DNA from: Struthidea cinerea
Lineage: Eukaryota > Chordata > Aves > Passeriformes > Corcoracidae
Reading direction: 5' to 3'
DNA: 64,000 bases
NCBI GenBank assembly: GCA_013397865.1
Contig: VZTI01004580.1
Location: forward strand, 918,326-982,325
Positions 39,001 through 51,000 of the stretch are shown here, piece by piece. Each line of letters begins with the position of its first letter. Position 1 is the first letter of the stretch. The notes beneath the pieces were generated by a model. It saw only the letters and a list, made by a program, of their open reading frames with translations. It was not told the DNA's origin and made no database searches. The position numbers and the translations under genes are program-made.

Positions 39001-42000
39001 CTTTGTGTGTGTAAAACACTCAGGGTTATTACTTGTTGTTTCAAATTTGACATTGAAGTCCAACAAATAAATCCTGAAAATATTTCTTTTCAATGTATAA
39101 CAGATTTAAGCTATAAAATTTCAGGCCATTTTCCACCTCAGATATGTGTGCAGTACTCTTTTTAGAAACAGTACAAGCTAATCACACACTCAAGGACTTC
39201 ACTTAAGCCCTTTGGATCCCTCCAAGCTGCTCCAAAGGAACATTATTTTGACCTATTTCTATATAACATGCAATGCTGGGACCCTTAGCTCCAAGTTGTA
39301 CCTCAAACTTTGTTACTTTACATCTTGATTCTTGTTTTGAGTATGTAATGTGCAAAGGGGAAAAAACCCCCAGACCTCTCCTAATGTTCTTACCTGGGTG
39401 TCCTGTCATTACATTGAGGCACATACTCTAAATTTGACTACTCCGTCCAGTTCCAGTGGATGGAGATGAAAGAAACTTTGGCTCTATTCTACAGCTTCCT
39501 TGACCAGAGCAACATAGCAAGCAGAGAGAAATGTTTTGATTTACTGCTGGTTGATACAACCATGTGTTACTGCAGGAGATTTACAGAATTAAAAGGGTCT
39601 GACTTATGCAGCATCCTCACAGACAACCTCAAAGGGAGAACTTTTATTTATCATGCCCTTCATAACACCATCTGAACACAACTTACAGACACTGCATAGA
39701 CGTTTATAAAAGAAGAGTTTCACTGAATTTAAACACTGCTTTTATTTAGTGGATTCATCTTTCAGAGCAGGCACTTCCATTCTGCATAGGTGGGGAAGGA
39801 CTGTGAAGTGAAACTCATCACACACCTCATACTTACATTAATAATAGCATCTGTCTGAATGTAATCCATATCCGAGTCCCGCAGGCCCAGTTCTTTGCCG
39901 TCTCGCTGAGCAGTGCTGACAATACCTGTTGTCACAGTGTTCTGTAAGGCAAATGGACTGCCAATTGCCACCACAAATTCTCCTGGCCTCAGATCAGCAG
40001 AGTGTCCCAGTAACAATACTGGTAGTTTTTTCTTAAGTAAACACAGAGAGAAAGAAATAAGCATTAGTTCATACTTGAAAAAACACTGATCGCAAAGATC
40101 AAAAACGAGCAACAAGTTAGGAACATACACTTTCCATTACATTACCAAAAAAGCCACTCACTATCATATACCCAAAACTCATGCCAGGAGGGTCGCTGCT
40201 TTAAACTGTCTTCAAAAAACAAACAGCTATCAGTAGTTCCTTGCAATTTCAGCTGGAATAAAAGGGCTGCTATATCAACATTTCCCTGTTTTCCAGCACA
40301 TTGTTCCCTCCTCCTAGAAACACCATGCAAACCAACTGTTGACCAGCCTGCCATTCTCTCTGCATTATGCCCCACCTTGCAGTCCATGCATACTGGCACA
40401 AAGCTTAGAAAGGTTAGCCTGGGTCTTTAGGTAAAGATAGCAGAATTTTGCCACATATTAAATGAGCTGTATTTTTTCTTCTTCTTCTTCATTTTTAATA
40501 GTTTCTAGCACAGAAGACAAAGTAATTTAATTCCAAGATACAAAAAATTTCCTGGTCTGTATTTCAGGACATTGTTTTCCACAGATATTTCTAAGGAATC
40601 CTTAAACATATATTCTACTCAATCACTTTGTACTAAGTGAAACTGAAAGAGAGTTCCCAAATGAAGTCATTCTTCTGTTTATGCCACTCACCTTAGGGTG
40701 AATCTTTATTGTTGCAATGTCAGATTTCTTGTCAATGTCTTTGATGGTTGCTTCGTAGGTATCTCCATCCTGGAGCTGTACCTTCAGTTGTTGTCTCCCT
40801 GATATTGCATTTGTGCTTGACACCACGTGGGCATTGGTCACAATTAAACCAGAATCAGACATAATAAACCCAGATCCACTGGAAAGGGGGACATTGCGAC
40901 CAAAGAGAGGGTGCCTGTACAAAAAGCAAGCAATTCTGTGTTATAAGGGAAACCAACTTAAGAGAAGATTATATTGGACATCATTTACCACCTTTCACCC
41001 TGAGAAATAAAGCATTTGATGACAAAATTTACAGTCCTAAGAAAAATTAAATTTAAAAAATTACAAAGAAATGATCCTTTCCTGAAAATTGTGACTGGTT
41101 TTAGTCAGTCAGGGAGGTAGGAACTGAGGTTTACAGACAACCAGCAAGGTCCTTTCCTTTGGTTTCCAGTTCTGTCTTTATAGACTTCCTTGCACAGAGG
41201 CTAGGTGACAAAAAAGGAAAGAGAAGGAGCCTGTCTGATCCCACGGGTTATTGATTCTGTACTGGAAGAGAACAATGACAAGAAATAAAAGGGCTGAAAA
41301 ATGGACTGATCCTCTAATGGGAAAAGGGGAAGAAAAAACCTTGCAGCTGGACAGAGGCATAAAGGAAGAGGTAAGGTCTAACAGGAATCACGAAGCCCAA
41401 GTGCAGACTGGGTGGAAAAAGCATGTCTGGAAACCAAAATGACTAAGAATGTGAAAGAAAAAAATGAAAAACACTAACAATGAGTAAAACTTGGTGGGAA
41501 ACAACATGTGCTGCAATATAGACATGTAGAAGACTTTACAAACTGTTCAAAGTTTCAAAATTCAAATGAATTTTCTCTGTGAACAACCGCTGTAGTGACC
41601 TTAGATTTGTTAGGGGAACAGAAAGTGCCTGCACAGCAGAAGACGAGAAAAGGCCCACAAATTCTTTCTTCCAAGACATGGTCCTGGTTAGGATATTATT
41701 TGAAAGTTCTGGGCTATTTAGCAGTAGAGAATTGGAGCCAATCCCAGGAAAAAACAGTATGAAAATTAGCACCCAGCAGGCTGCTGGGCAAATATTTACT
41801 TATAGGGAAAGAACAATCTTAACTACCTGTGCAAAGATCTTGAGCATCTTCAGCTGTAACATTCTCTCAAAGGACCAGTCACCATGTGCATAAAGCTATG
41901 TCTCCTGATATACCTGATTATCTTGATTTTGCGTATTAAAAAAGCCTACAAAAATTCTCCAAGAAATTCTTAGGTCTGTGGAAAACGAGAGGACTCCAGG

Positions 42001-45000
42001 AAGAAAGGTATCCACATAATGGAGTACATGCAATATTTGCAGTAATTTGTTCTGACAGCAGGTTGTTCTGACCACTCATATTTAAACCTGCCTCCCAGGT
42101 TGTTTTGAGCATTCAATGTTGAATTTGCCACCTCATCTCCAGCTTCAGCACCCTGAATATTGGTATTGTTCTGGTCAGCAACTTTAGTTCATTTCTTTCC
42201 TATCAGAAGTAATTTCTATGTTTAGATAGGTTACATCTGCTCAACATTGTACCTCTTAATGCTCTTCCTGCCAAAATAAAATCACCTCTCACTGAAAGTA
42301 GAAAAAGCAACAACAAGCCATTTTTTCCAGCTTACCATCTGGAGATATATATATATATATATTTGTATTTAAACTGAGATAATAAATACAATCCAACAAG
42401 CAATACATTTTAGTGAAGGCTGAAGAGACCTCCAAAGATGAGATAGACTCATTTTAGGGTAGACAGTATATATTGTATAGTACTGTAAGCCCATTAGAAT
42501 AGATCTATTGAACAGAAACAAAACACACAAATGTGTGGTTCTCTTGAGAAATGAGTCTGCTGTAATGCTTTAGAGTATTAGTGAACTTCACGAATTCAAA
42601 AGGAAAGTTACTATGCTGGAAAAATCTTTGTAGACCTTTGTTAAACAATGTAACTAAAAGAAAGAATTGAAAGTGTTACCTGAGGAAAAGTTCAATGTGT
42701 ACAACTGCAGGTGCAATCTTTTCCACCACATCTGCTATGAAGTTGAATTTGTATCTTGGGCTGCTGGACTGTAGGTGACCTATACTAGCAGAAAGAATTG
42801 GATATGTTAATAGGAAAATACCCTTTTATAGCAAGTAGGCAACATGAGCCTCCCTGGAATTGATCTGTTTCTCCTACTAGAACAGTTTCCAAACAGTATT
42901 GGAAAAGGAATCAAAGTCATTAAGACTGTTCAAAACTTAACTAGCATTTTGCTGGATCCTGAGAAAATTAAACATCAGCACCACTTAGCTGTAAGTTCTT
43001 TTTCTTGGAGTGTACAAGCCCTGTCTCAAGCATTTTTCTCAGGACAACTACTAATTATTATCCAAAACACATAGGGTCATAAGATAGGCTGGGCTGGAAA
43101 GGACCTTAGGAGGTCTCTAGTTCTACCTCCTGCTCAAAGCTGCATCAGCTACAAAGGGAAACTGAGCTGGGACTTGCAAAACTCCAAGGACAGACTCTCC
43201 AGAAACTGCTTGGGAAACTTTTCCCACTGCTTCACTGTCCCCCATGATGTGAAAGTTTTTTTTATATCAAGTCTGAACTTGTTGAGACTCAAGTTCCAAC
43301 TCATGCCCATTGTCTCTCATCCTCCCATTATGCACCTCTGTGCAGAGCCTGGCATACAGGGAGGCTGCTCTCAGGTCCTCCTGAAGCTTTCTCTTCTCGA
43401 GGCTGAACAAGCCCAGTTCTCCTCACAGGAGATATGTCCGGTTCCCCCCAGCCATTCTCATGATCTTCTCCTGAAATCACTGCAGTTTGTCAATGCCTTT
43501 CTTGCACTGAGGGATCCAAAACTGGATGCAGTGTTCTAGATGTGGTCTAACAAGTGCTGAGTAACACAGCTGAAGAATTTGGGAGCCCCAGTTAGAACTT
43601 CAGTTCTATTTTTTTTTTAAGTAGACACATTAGAAACCTGCTTTAAATTACAACCTTTACACCTAAAAATTTTTGCAAAATCACATTTAAGCTGTCACAT
43701 GAAGCTGGGCCTAACAATAGACTACTAAAAAGTCTGGCAAAAGCCAGTATGGTACTACATTAAACAGCACTATACACAGCATTTATTAAGAGTAAATATA
43801 CTTATGTGAAATGAAGACCTTAAAGAGGGGGGGGAAAAGCCCACAGCATCCTGGCTTCTAATGACACAACATGCCGGATTCTAGCATCACAACATCCCAA
43901 AGTACTAACACTGCTTGTGCTAAATGCCATATTGTCTGCAGTCCCTAATACACGGAGCCACATCACCACACATGTAAAGCATATGATAGGGGACGTATCA
44001 CCACACTCAAACAACAATCTTTCGTGTCCACAGCCTGGTGCTTTAAAATTAACTACGGGATCTACCAAAGGGAGCAAATAAGTTGAAGAAACCAGAACAA
44101 GAAAATTAGGAATTTCTTCATAGAAGTCTGTGAGTTCTTCATCCTGTTACTGGATGCAGGATTTACTTCTGAATGAAAAGAAAACCTGCTTACATTTAGC
44201 AAGCTAGATTTATGTGATACTGAATAAACAAAAGGAACAACTTGGCAGGACTAGATGCAGTCTATTATTTCAATGTGCATTCTCACGCACTCTGAAAAAT
44301 CCCTCCAGCCAATTGAATATGATTGTTTTAGTGCTTGGTTTAAAAGAGACAGCGCAAACAGGAATCACAGAGGACAGTCAAATGTAAGCACAATATACTG
44401 TTATTTATTTTGCTTACTAGGCCACTGAAGATTTATCTTACCTTCAGTTCCCAAGCAGCTTACCTGATTATGCAGTATATCCTTTGAAGTCTGCTAGCAT
44501 GACTTTGAACACTTGCCTACACAGCAAGTCTTCACTGAGAGGATATAACATTGCCATCACATTTATCTTAATAGACATGATTGTGCATCAGTGAAAGGCA
44601 GCTGATAAACTAGCCCAGAACTGGGGGAAAACAGTGATGAGTGCAGCCTTTCAGTTGGTGTAGATCAGCTTAGCTCTATGTGAGTCAGGACAAGTAAATC
44701 CCTTTGCATCTTCTGAGTGCTCAACAGTTCCGCCCAGGCCAAATGGTTACAGCACTGCACATAGCCAAAAGGAAGATGCCTGCCAAAAACCTCAAGTTTG
44801 GACCACTCCTGACTAGCCACCAGGCAAACATCATGGGTGGCAGTGGCTTTCCAGGTAGGATTTGGGGGAGGCAGAGAGAAAACATCTGAAAGACGTAGTG
44901 GATGAAACATGAAAAAAGAAAATAAAATGCAGCAATACAGAGAGGAGGCTAAAACCAAAACAATGCTTGTCTTCCTGTCATACCACAGCAAAAACATTTC

Positions 45001-48000
45001 TCTGTCTGAGCAGAAGTCTGAAACCTCCCTGCTGGGGTCAGAAGACAAGAATGCTCAAACCTGAAAGAAAATCCAAATCTGCACCAATATTAAAGGGAAA
45101 TCTGAAACAAAGGAGGATCAAGTATAACACTTAGACTTTGTACGAAAGATGTGGCTGAAGATCTACTGGGCTGATCAGAGATGAGCTCTTCTTACTCTTC
45201 TCTGATGGGGACCAAACACTGGTGAAAATTGACTTACAAAGTTGAGAGACCTTCAGGGAATCTGATCTTTCTTGAATCATTTTCTGCAAGCTGGCAGTGA
45301 TGAGAACCCTTAAACACATTATATGATGTGCCAGGAGCTCAAGCTATGGGCATGGAAGATGTAACTTCACATTCACTCTCACACATACAGCACTGCTTAA
45401 GGGAACTGAAGTGTTGGTTATTATTAACAGCATTTTAGTGCATAATTATTAAACTGATGGTTTTCATCAGAAGCTCTCAATATACTTCAAAAGGGAGGAA
45501 TTGAAGCCTGGGAAACTGAAGAAGGAAGCAACATCCAACACTGAGTATATTGCATAAGGTCACCCTGAATATCAGTGTTATAACTGTAGAGGTAAAATCT
45601 CTCCTTTAATTTGCATTAGTTGGCAGACACTAGCTGCTGCTACTGTCCTTACTAAAAGAGAAAATTAAATATATATCTCCTGCTGCTTTGTGGAGCCCCA
45701 TACAGCCCTCAGATCTCTGCTGTCCTGAGCACATAACAGCTCTGAGCTCACAGTACCTTTGTGGATTTTGACCCATTGACCCTCTGAGATTTGCCACATA
45801 CTTTTTCAAAGATCTCTCAATAATGTGCATTATTTTCCATGTTAGTACTGCACGTTCAAAATAATCTCACACTAATGAAATCTAGTTTATCTTGGCAAAA
45901 AGACATAATTTAATCCAATTAGCCATCTGTTGTATAACCAAGGCTTCAAAGGTGCTGCAACCAGGTATTTGAAACAAAACCAAATTTATGCTGTATGAGT
46001 CCTTAGCTATCCTATGCATTTCTTAGTCAAAATGCTAGATTTCCCCAATCTGCTCCATAGCCACAAATCAACCAGATTTTCAGCAGACTTGACCTTAGAT
46101 CCTATAATTTCAACTAGGTGGTTAGATCCTCAGGTCTCCAGCTCCTCTCACACAACACCCAAAATCCAGATTTCAATGTAAGTGCATAAACTGGAGCTAA
46201 AATTTTTCAGCCTGTTTTCTAAAATGTGATCTTATGTTTCCAATTTTATGGGCTCCACCTACACCGAATTTGAATGGCTAAAGCTAAGTGCCTGTCAGGT
46301 AGGAGTAGCCTTATTATCAGTTTAAGACTTTTCCTGTATAGTGATGTTATCTACAGGCTATGGGTTCATTTAAGAGTGGTTTATTTACTTTCTTGCAGAG
46401 ACAATAGACCCATTCCACTCTCATTAATGCTGCTGTAAACCTGAAACAATGCCAACAAATCTGTAGAGTTAACCTAGTATGAAGAGAACTGGAAAAAATT
46501 CAGCAGAAATAATCATTATAATCCCACTGAAGACAATAAAACCAGACCAATTTACATTTTCAAAAGATTGAACATTTCTGAATATCTGCCAACTTAGTCC
46601 CTGTAGAATTAAATCAAATCACATTCACTGCTTTCTTAAAGACAGTACATTGTATTAAAACCCACAATTTTATATTCATTAAGAATTTGTGAGCCTGGGA
46701 AACTCATTCTTTTAAGGCTGTTTCCCCATCCCCCTTTTAAAACCAGCTTCAGAAAAGATCTGTGCATTCAGCAAAATTATTATGTCTAAGGGAGGACTGC
46801 AACCTGGCAGATCTGATCACCAGGGATAAACACTGTCCCTACTGTGCTTTCATGGAAAGAAATGAAAGACAAATAAAAGATTATAATGTCTCTGCTTAAA
46901 AAACAGAAACATCTGCTGAAAACATAGGTTCATGGGCAGCTTTTCTGATGAATTCAGCATTAAGATCAAGTTGCATAGCTGTGCACTGACCATAAAGCCT
47001 TGGTGAGTTTAATGCCACATTATGGTTCAGGCAACTTGTTTATACAATGGATGTCTAACGTGCACAGATGAAAACAATTTGGTGAACCAACACCAAAGTG
47101 GCTTTCTTGTGCAATGCAGCAATCACAAGGGCCAGACAGAGACAGACTGGCACAAGCCTTCTAGCACAGACACCTCACTGACTTTACATGCTTGTTATTC
47201 CTCCCCTCCAAGTGACCCTCATGAGGGGATGCAATGAGAATATCCCTTTCCTGTTACCTATCCTTTACAAAGCAGTGAAGTGCTCTACTCTGAATTGTAT
47301 GCCAAATACTGTACAATATCCACCCTCACCTGCAGTAACTCAAACCAGCTCAGGCATAAGGAAAACAAGCAGTACAGGAATGTGACCAGAGTTTGGGTTT
47401 CCAGTAATACCTTGCAGTACGTTTCCCTAAATACAGCTGCAGGCAGCTTTAAAGCTTTGATGACAATAACACCAGCAGGAGACTTCAGTATCTCATACTG
47501 AGCCAGCTGGTCAGAAATGCAAGTAATCATACACTCAGTTGTTCCTTTGTATCTTCAAGGTTATGCACAGGCACACTCCAAACACCCAATGTAGAACTGC
47601 GTGCAATGACTCTGCTTATGCATTAACTGTGTTTCAAACATTCTCTTAGAAAAAATGAACTTTTAGGCTCATATCTTGCAAAGATTTGACTGACAGGTGA
47701 GGCTTTACATCATGACCCCTTTCTGAGAGCGACTTCAGGTTAACAGTGCAGAGGACAGCAAATGGTTAGTGACAAATTCGTCCTAAAACATTTTCTAATC
47801 AAGCTTTTAATTTTCCTTGTTCCATTGACAAAAGAGCATCTGTATTTAAAAAATAATTGGTTTTTCTGGTTTAAATTCTATTCACAGAATCTATTAGCAA
47901 AGTAACATTGCAGGGAATTTAACTCTAGTAAGTTGTACTTTGTTCAAGGAACAAGTAGATTGACTGTAGATTGCAGATGACCAAGTGAATCCTTTGAGTG

Positions 48001-51000
48001 AGATGTTTGACATCTTAGTAGATAAATATGTGGTATTGTTAAAACTTACACTTGCTGCCCTGAGAAACAGGCTCTGTAAGAGAAGGTCTTTCATAACAGA
48101 GGCTGTCCTCCGTAAGTATTTATACCATTACTTGCATACTAGCTTTTAATAGCTTGTCTTTATCACAGCAGGTGACAGAAGGCAGGAAAAAACAAGCTGC
48201 TTCAGAATATATTCCTATACATAGAGGTATTTGTGTTGAAAAAGTTTTTAAAAACCCAGTATTTGTAGCAGGGAGTTTAACTTTGCTCAGGAGTTCTGCA
48301 GACTGTTCCCATTAGTATCTCTGGGAAGCCCCTGGGCACACACACACTGTAGAACGTGAGTTACGGAGTTCCTGGATCCCCATGCAGTACACACCGCTTA
48401 GTGCACTGCGTAGAGAACTTGCAATTTGGCATGGTGCTCTTCAAGCTAATCCAGGACTTCAACAAGGAAAGAGCCATTTTAAATTCTGTTAATTTTTCAA
48501 TTATGACTCAGCAGACCTGGCCACCTCTTTTCTCCCTCCCTTCTTGCATCCTTTCCTACCCATTTGTCATGCATCCCTGTCCACCAGACTGCTGTCACTA
48601 GGAAACCACAGCTAAGTTTCTCAGCCCATCTTGATTTATCACAGCCAGACTCCAACTCAGCATCAACTTAAGCAACTGGAAAAGGACAGGAGTAGACATT
48701 TCAGGAGCCACTCCTCAGGGTTCATGCATATTCTAAATAGGGCCCAAGTCATACTATGTGAGACTTCTGTTATTTAAGACTGTTTTAATATATGGATGGT
48801 TAAGTAAAACTACATTTACTTCATAACTAGCTTATCCCTTCAAACTCTGAGTCATCTGAGGCCAGGCAAGAACAGGGAAAAGAGAAATTTGACAGCAATT
48901 TTAAGCTGTCAACGTTCTTCCAAGCCACTCATTACAGCCATTGCACGTTATTGTTTAAAAAAAAAACAAAAACAAACCAAAAAATACCATAATTGAGTTC
49001 TATTCCTGGCTTAACCACCAACTCAGTCTGACCTTGGGCAAGACACTCGGTTTCTTTGAGCTTCAGTTTGCGCAGCTGTAGAACCGAATAAAAAAATTTA
49101 AATCTTAACAGAGAACCAGATGCTTCATCTAAGATGAGGTTTTCTGAGACAAAAAGAAATAAAGCCAAAATAAAGTTAACACTAAAATAGTTGCTTGGGA
49201 AAAAAAAAGTTATTTCTGCCTCACAGCTTCAAATTCCTAGGCCTATTAACATCAGATTCAGGAGGATTCCTTAAAGAAAATGTCATATATACCAAATGCC
49301 AAGCACTCCGCAAGCTCTCAGATGCACAATAGCTCACTCATTTTGGTTAAACATTCTGATTATTTCACGTGGATCAGTTCCAACAAAGTTTTATGAGTAC
49401 TAAAGCTAATAAATGCTGATGTGAAAAGGAACAGGCAAAAACCAATTTATAGCTACAAAATACTGGAGAGGTTAATCACTGCAGCTTTAGGCTGGCATCT
49501 GGATAAATTCTTGGCTCTGACAAGACACTTGGAAAGGAACTCCAGGAATATACCTCTCTGAACTGGTTTACCCTTTCACAAGAGCAGGATATACATGAAA
49601 GACCCCCAATTCACAGAAAGGCTACAACAGTAGCCCTTTTCCTTCTGAACCCTCCCAATCATACTGGCCAGTTAGCTATGAATAAACAGGATGGTTAGTG
49701 GTTCACCTGACATAATGGAAACACTAATGCATGTTTTAAAACTCCATTAAGCGTAGCACTTCTCTTTCCAGGAACTCTATGGGGAAGATAGCAGAAGCAA
49801 ACCCTTACAATAATATATCAGCAAGTATGTAGAAAGATACTGCCAGCATTAACACTACCATAAAGAGACACATTTTCATATTAAAAGGAAATTACTAGCT
49901 TAAGAGATTACTAAACTTTCCAAAGTTAAATCATCAAGCCTGAAGTTGTCATAGCCTATCACAGGATCTGAGGAAAGGCCTCAATACTTTACTACAACCA
50001 GAAGACCATTTGATAGCACGAGTGTCAATATTTTACGCTAAAGGAGGTTCTCAGGCTTTTTTCCCTATTTAGGGCTCTACAAGACTACAAAACCCATTGG
50101 CAAAGAAAGCAAACCAGGCAAAAGATTATGTTCTACGTGGTTTTTCTAATAATTATGTTCATCTGTGCTTTTTCTGCCCTGATTGGCTTTTAGAGGCCTT
50201 TCCTGATTTGCCTGTCAGGTGAATCTGATTAACACCCCAAACACGCCCAGGGACGGTCCCGGAGCACAGGTGTTCCTGGGTCCCCACTCTGTTTGTGCGC
50301 GTTGTGCTGCTGCGGGTCCGCTGTGCGACCTGCACGGGTGATGCCACCCAATGCTGCGGCCGTCGCTGGCGATATGGTGAGCGAAGGTGGCGCGGGCAGG
50401 ACGGGAGCAGGCTTGTACCGCTGCCCTGCCTCCAGAAAAGGCCACGGCTGAGAACGTGGCCGCTGCCCTGGCCTGGCAGCCGAGCGACCTCCACCCACCT
50501 CGCTCCCATCTGGCGAGTGCGTCCGCCTCTTGTCCCAGGAGCACTGCGGCAGCAACCTGCACCTCACCGAGGCATCCGTAGCCACGCTACCGGGGAAAAA
50601 CCTTCCCAAACCCCAGCCCAAGCCCACACGGAGCACCGTGGAGAAGGAATTTTGCTGTTCAGAAAGCACCTGAGCATCCATTCCGCACACCACAGGTGTC
50701 ATTAGCAGCTGGGTTAGGTGCCATGCCCTTGGAGGGTTTCACAGTCCCTAGAGCCACCCAGTCTTCCCAGGCCACTGAAAATCATGACTTCCTTTACACC
50801 CTGGAAGCCAGGTCTCCTACCCCCCGCCCCGCGGCAGGTCCCACCATGCTCCTACCCGATTCACAGGCTCCTTTCTGGACCTGGGCGACGGCGGGCAGCC
50901 CGTGCTGCAGCGCCTTGCGGCTCACCGCCTTCAGCTGGCAGATGTTGTCGTAGGTCCGGCCGTCGCTGCCGCACACCTGGGCGCTGAGCTTGCACTGGCA

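Larger units (their letters stand above)
42780..50855 (-). other. HTRA3: HTRA3 intron 1 (8,076 bp)
   Basis: This is the largest intron, GT-AG and phase 1. It contains a CR1 copy (43073-43566) in the same orientation as the gene, a MIR-like fragment at 48994-49090, and the downstream part of the CpG island at its 5' end. I saw no exon or RNA gene in it. Confidence 0.85.

Noticed and set aside
39762..40130. Reading the HTRA3 exon 4 frame as an independent 122-codon gene
   Set aside because: Only 39837-40031 is homologous to HtrA proteases; the ends are intron sequence beyond clean splice sites.
40623..40922. Reading the HTRA3 exon 3 frame as an independent 99-codon gene
   Set aside because: It runs past a good donor (CCTAAG|GTGAGT) into intron 3 and starts in the acceptor. 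It is an exon with intron read-through at both ends.
50229..50705. Overlapping open frames of 115-157 codons on both strands next to exon 1
   Set aside because: They sit in the GC-rich start of intron 1, overlap each other on both strands and show no known domain or splice logic.
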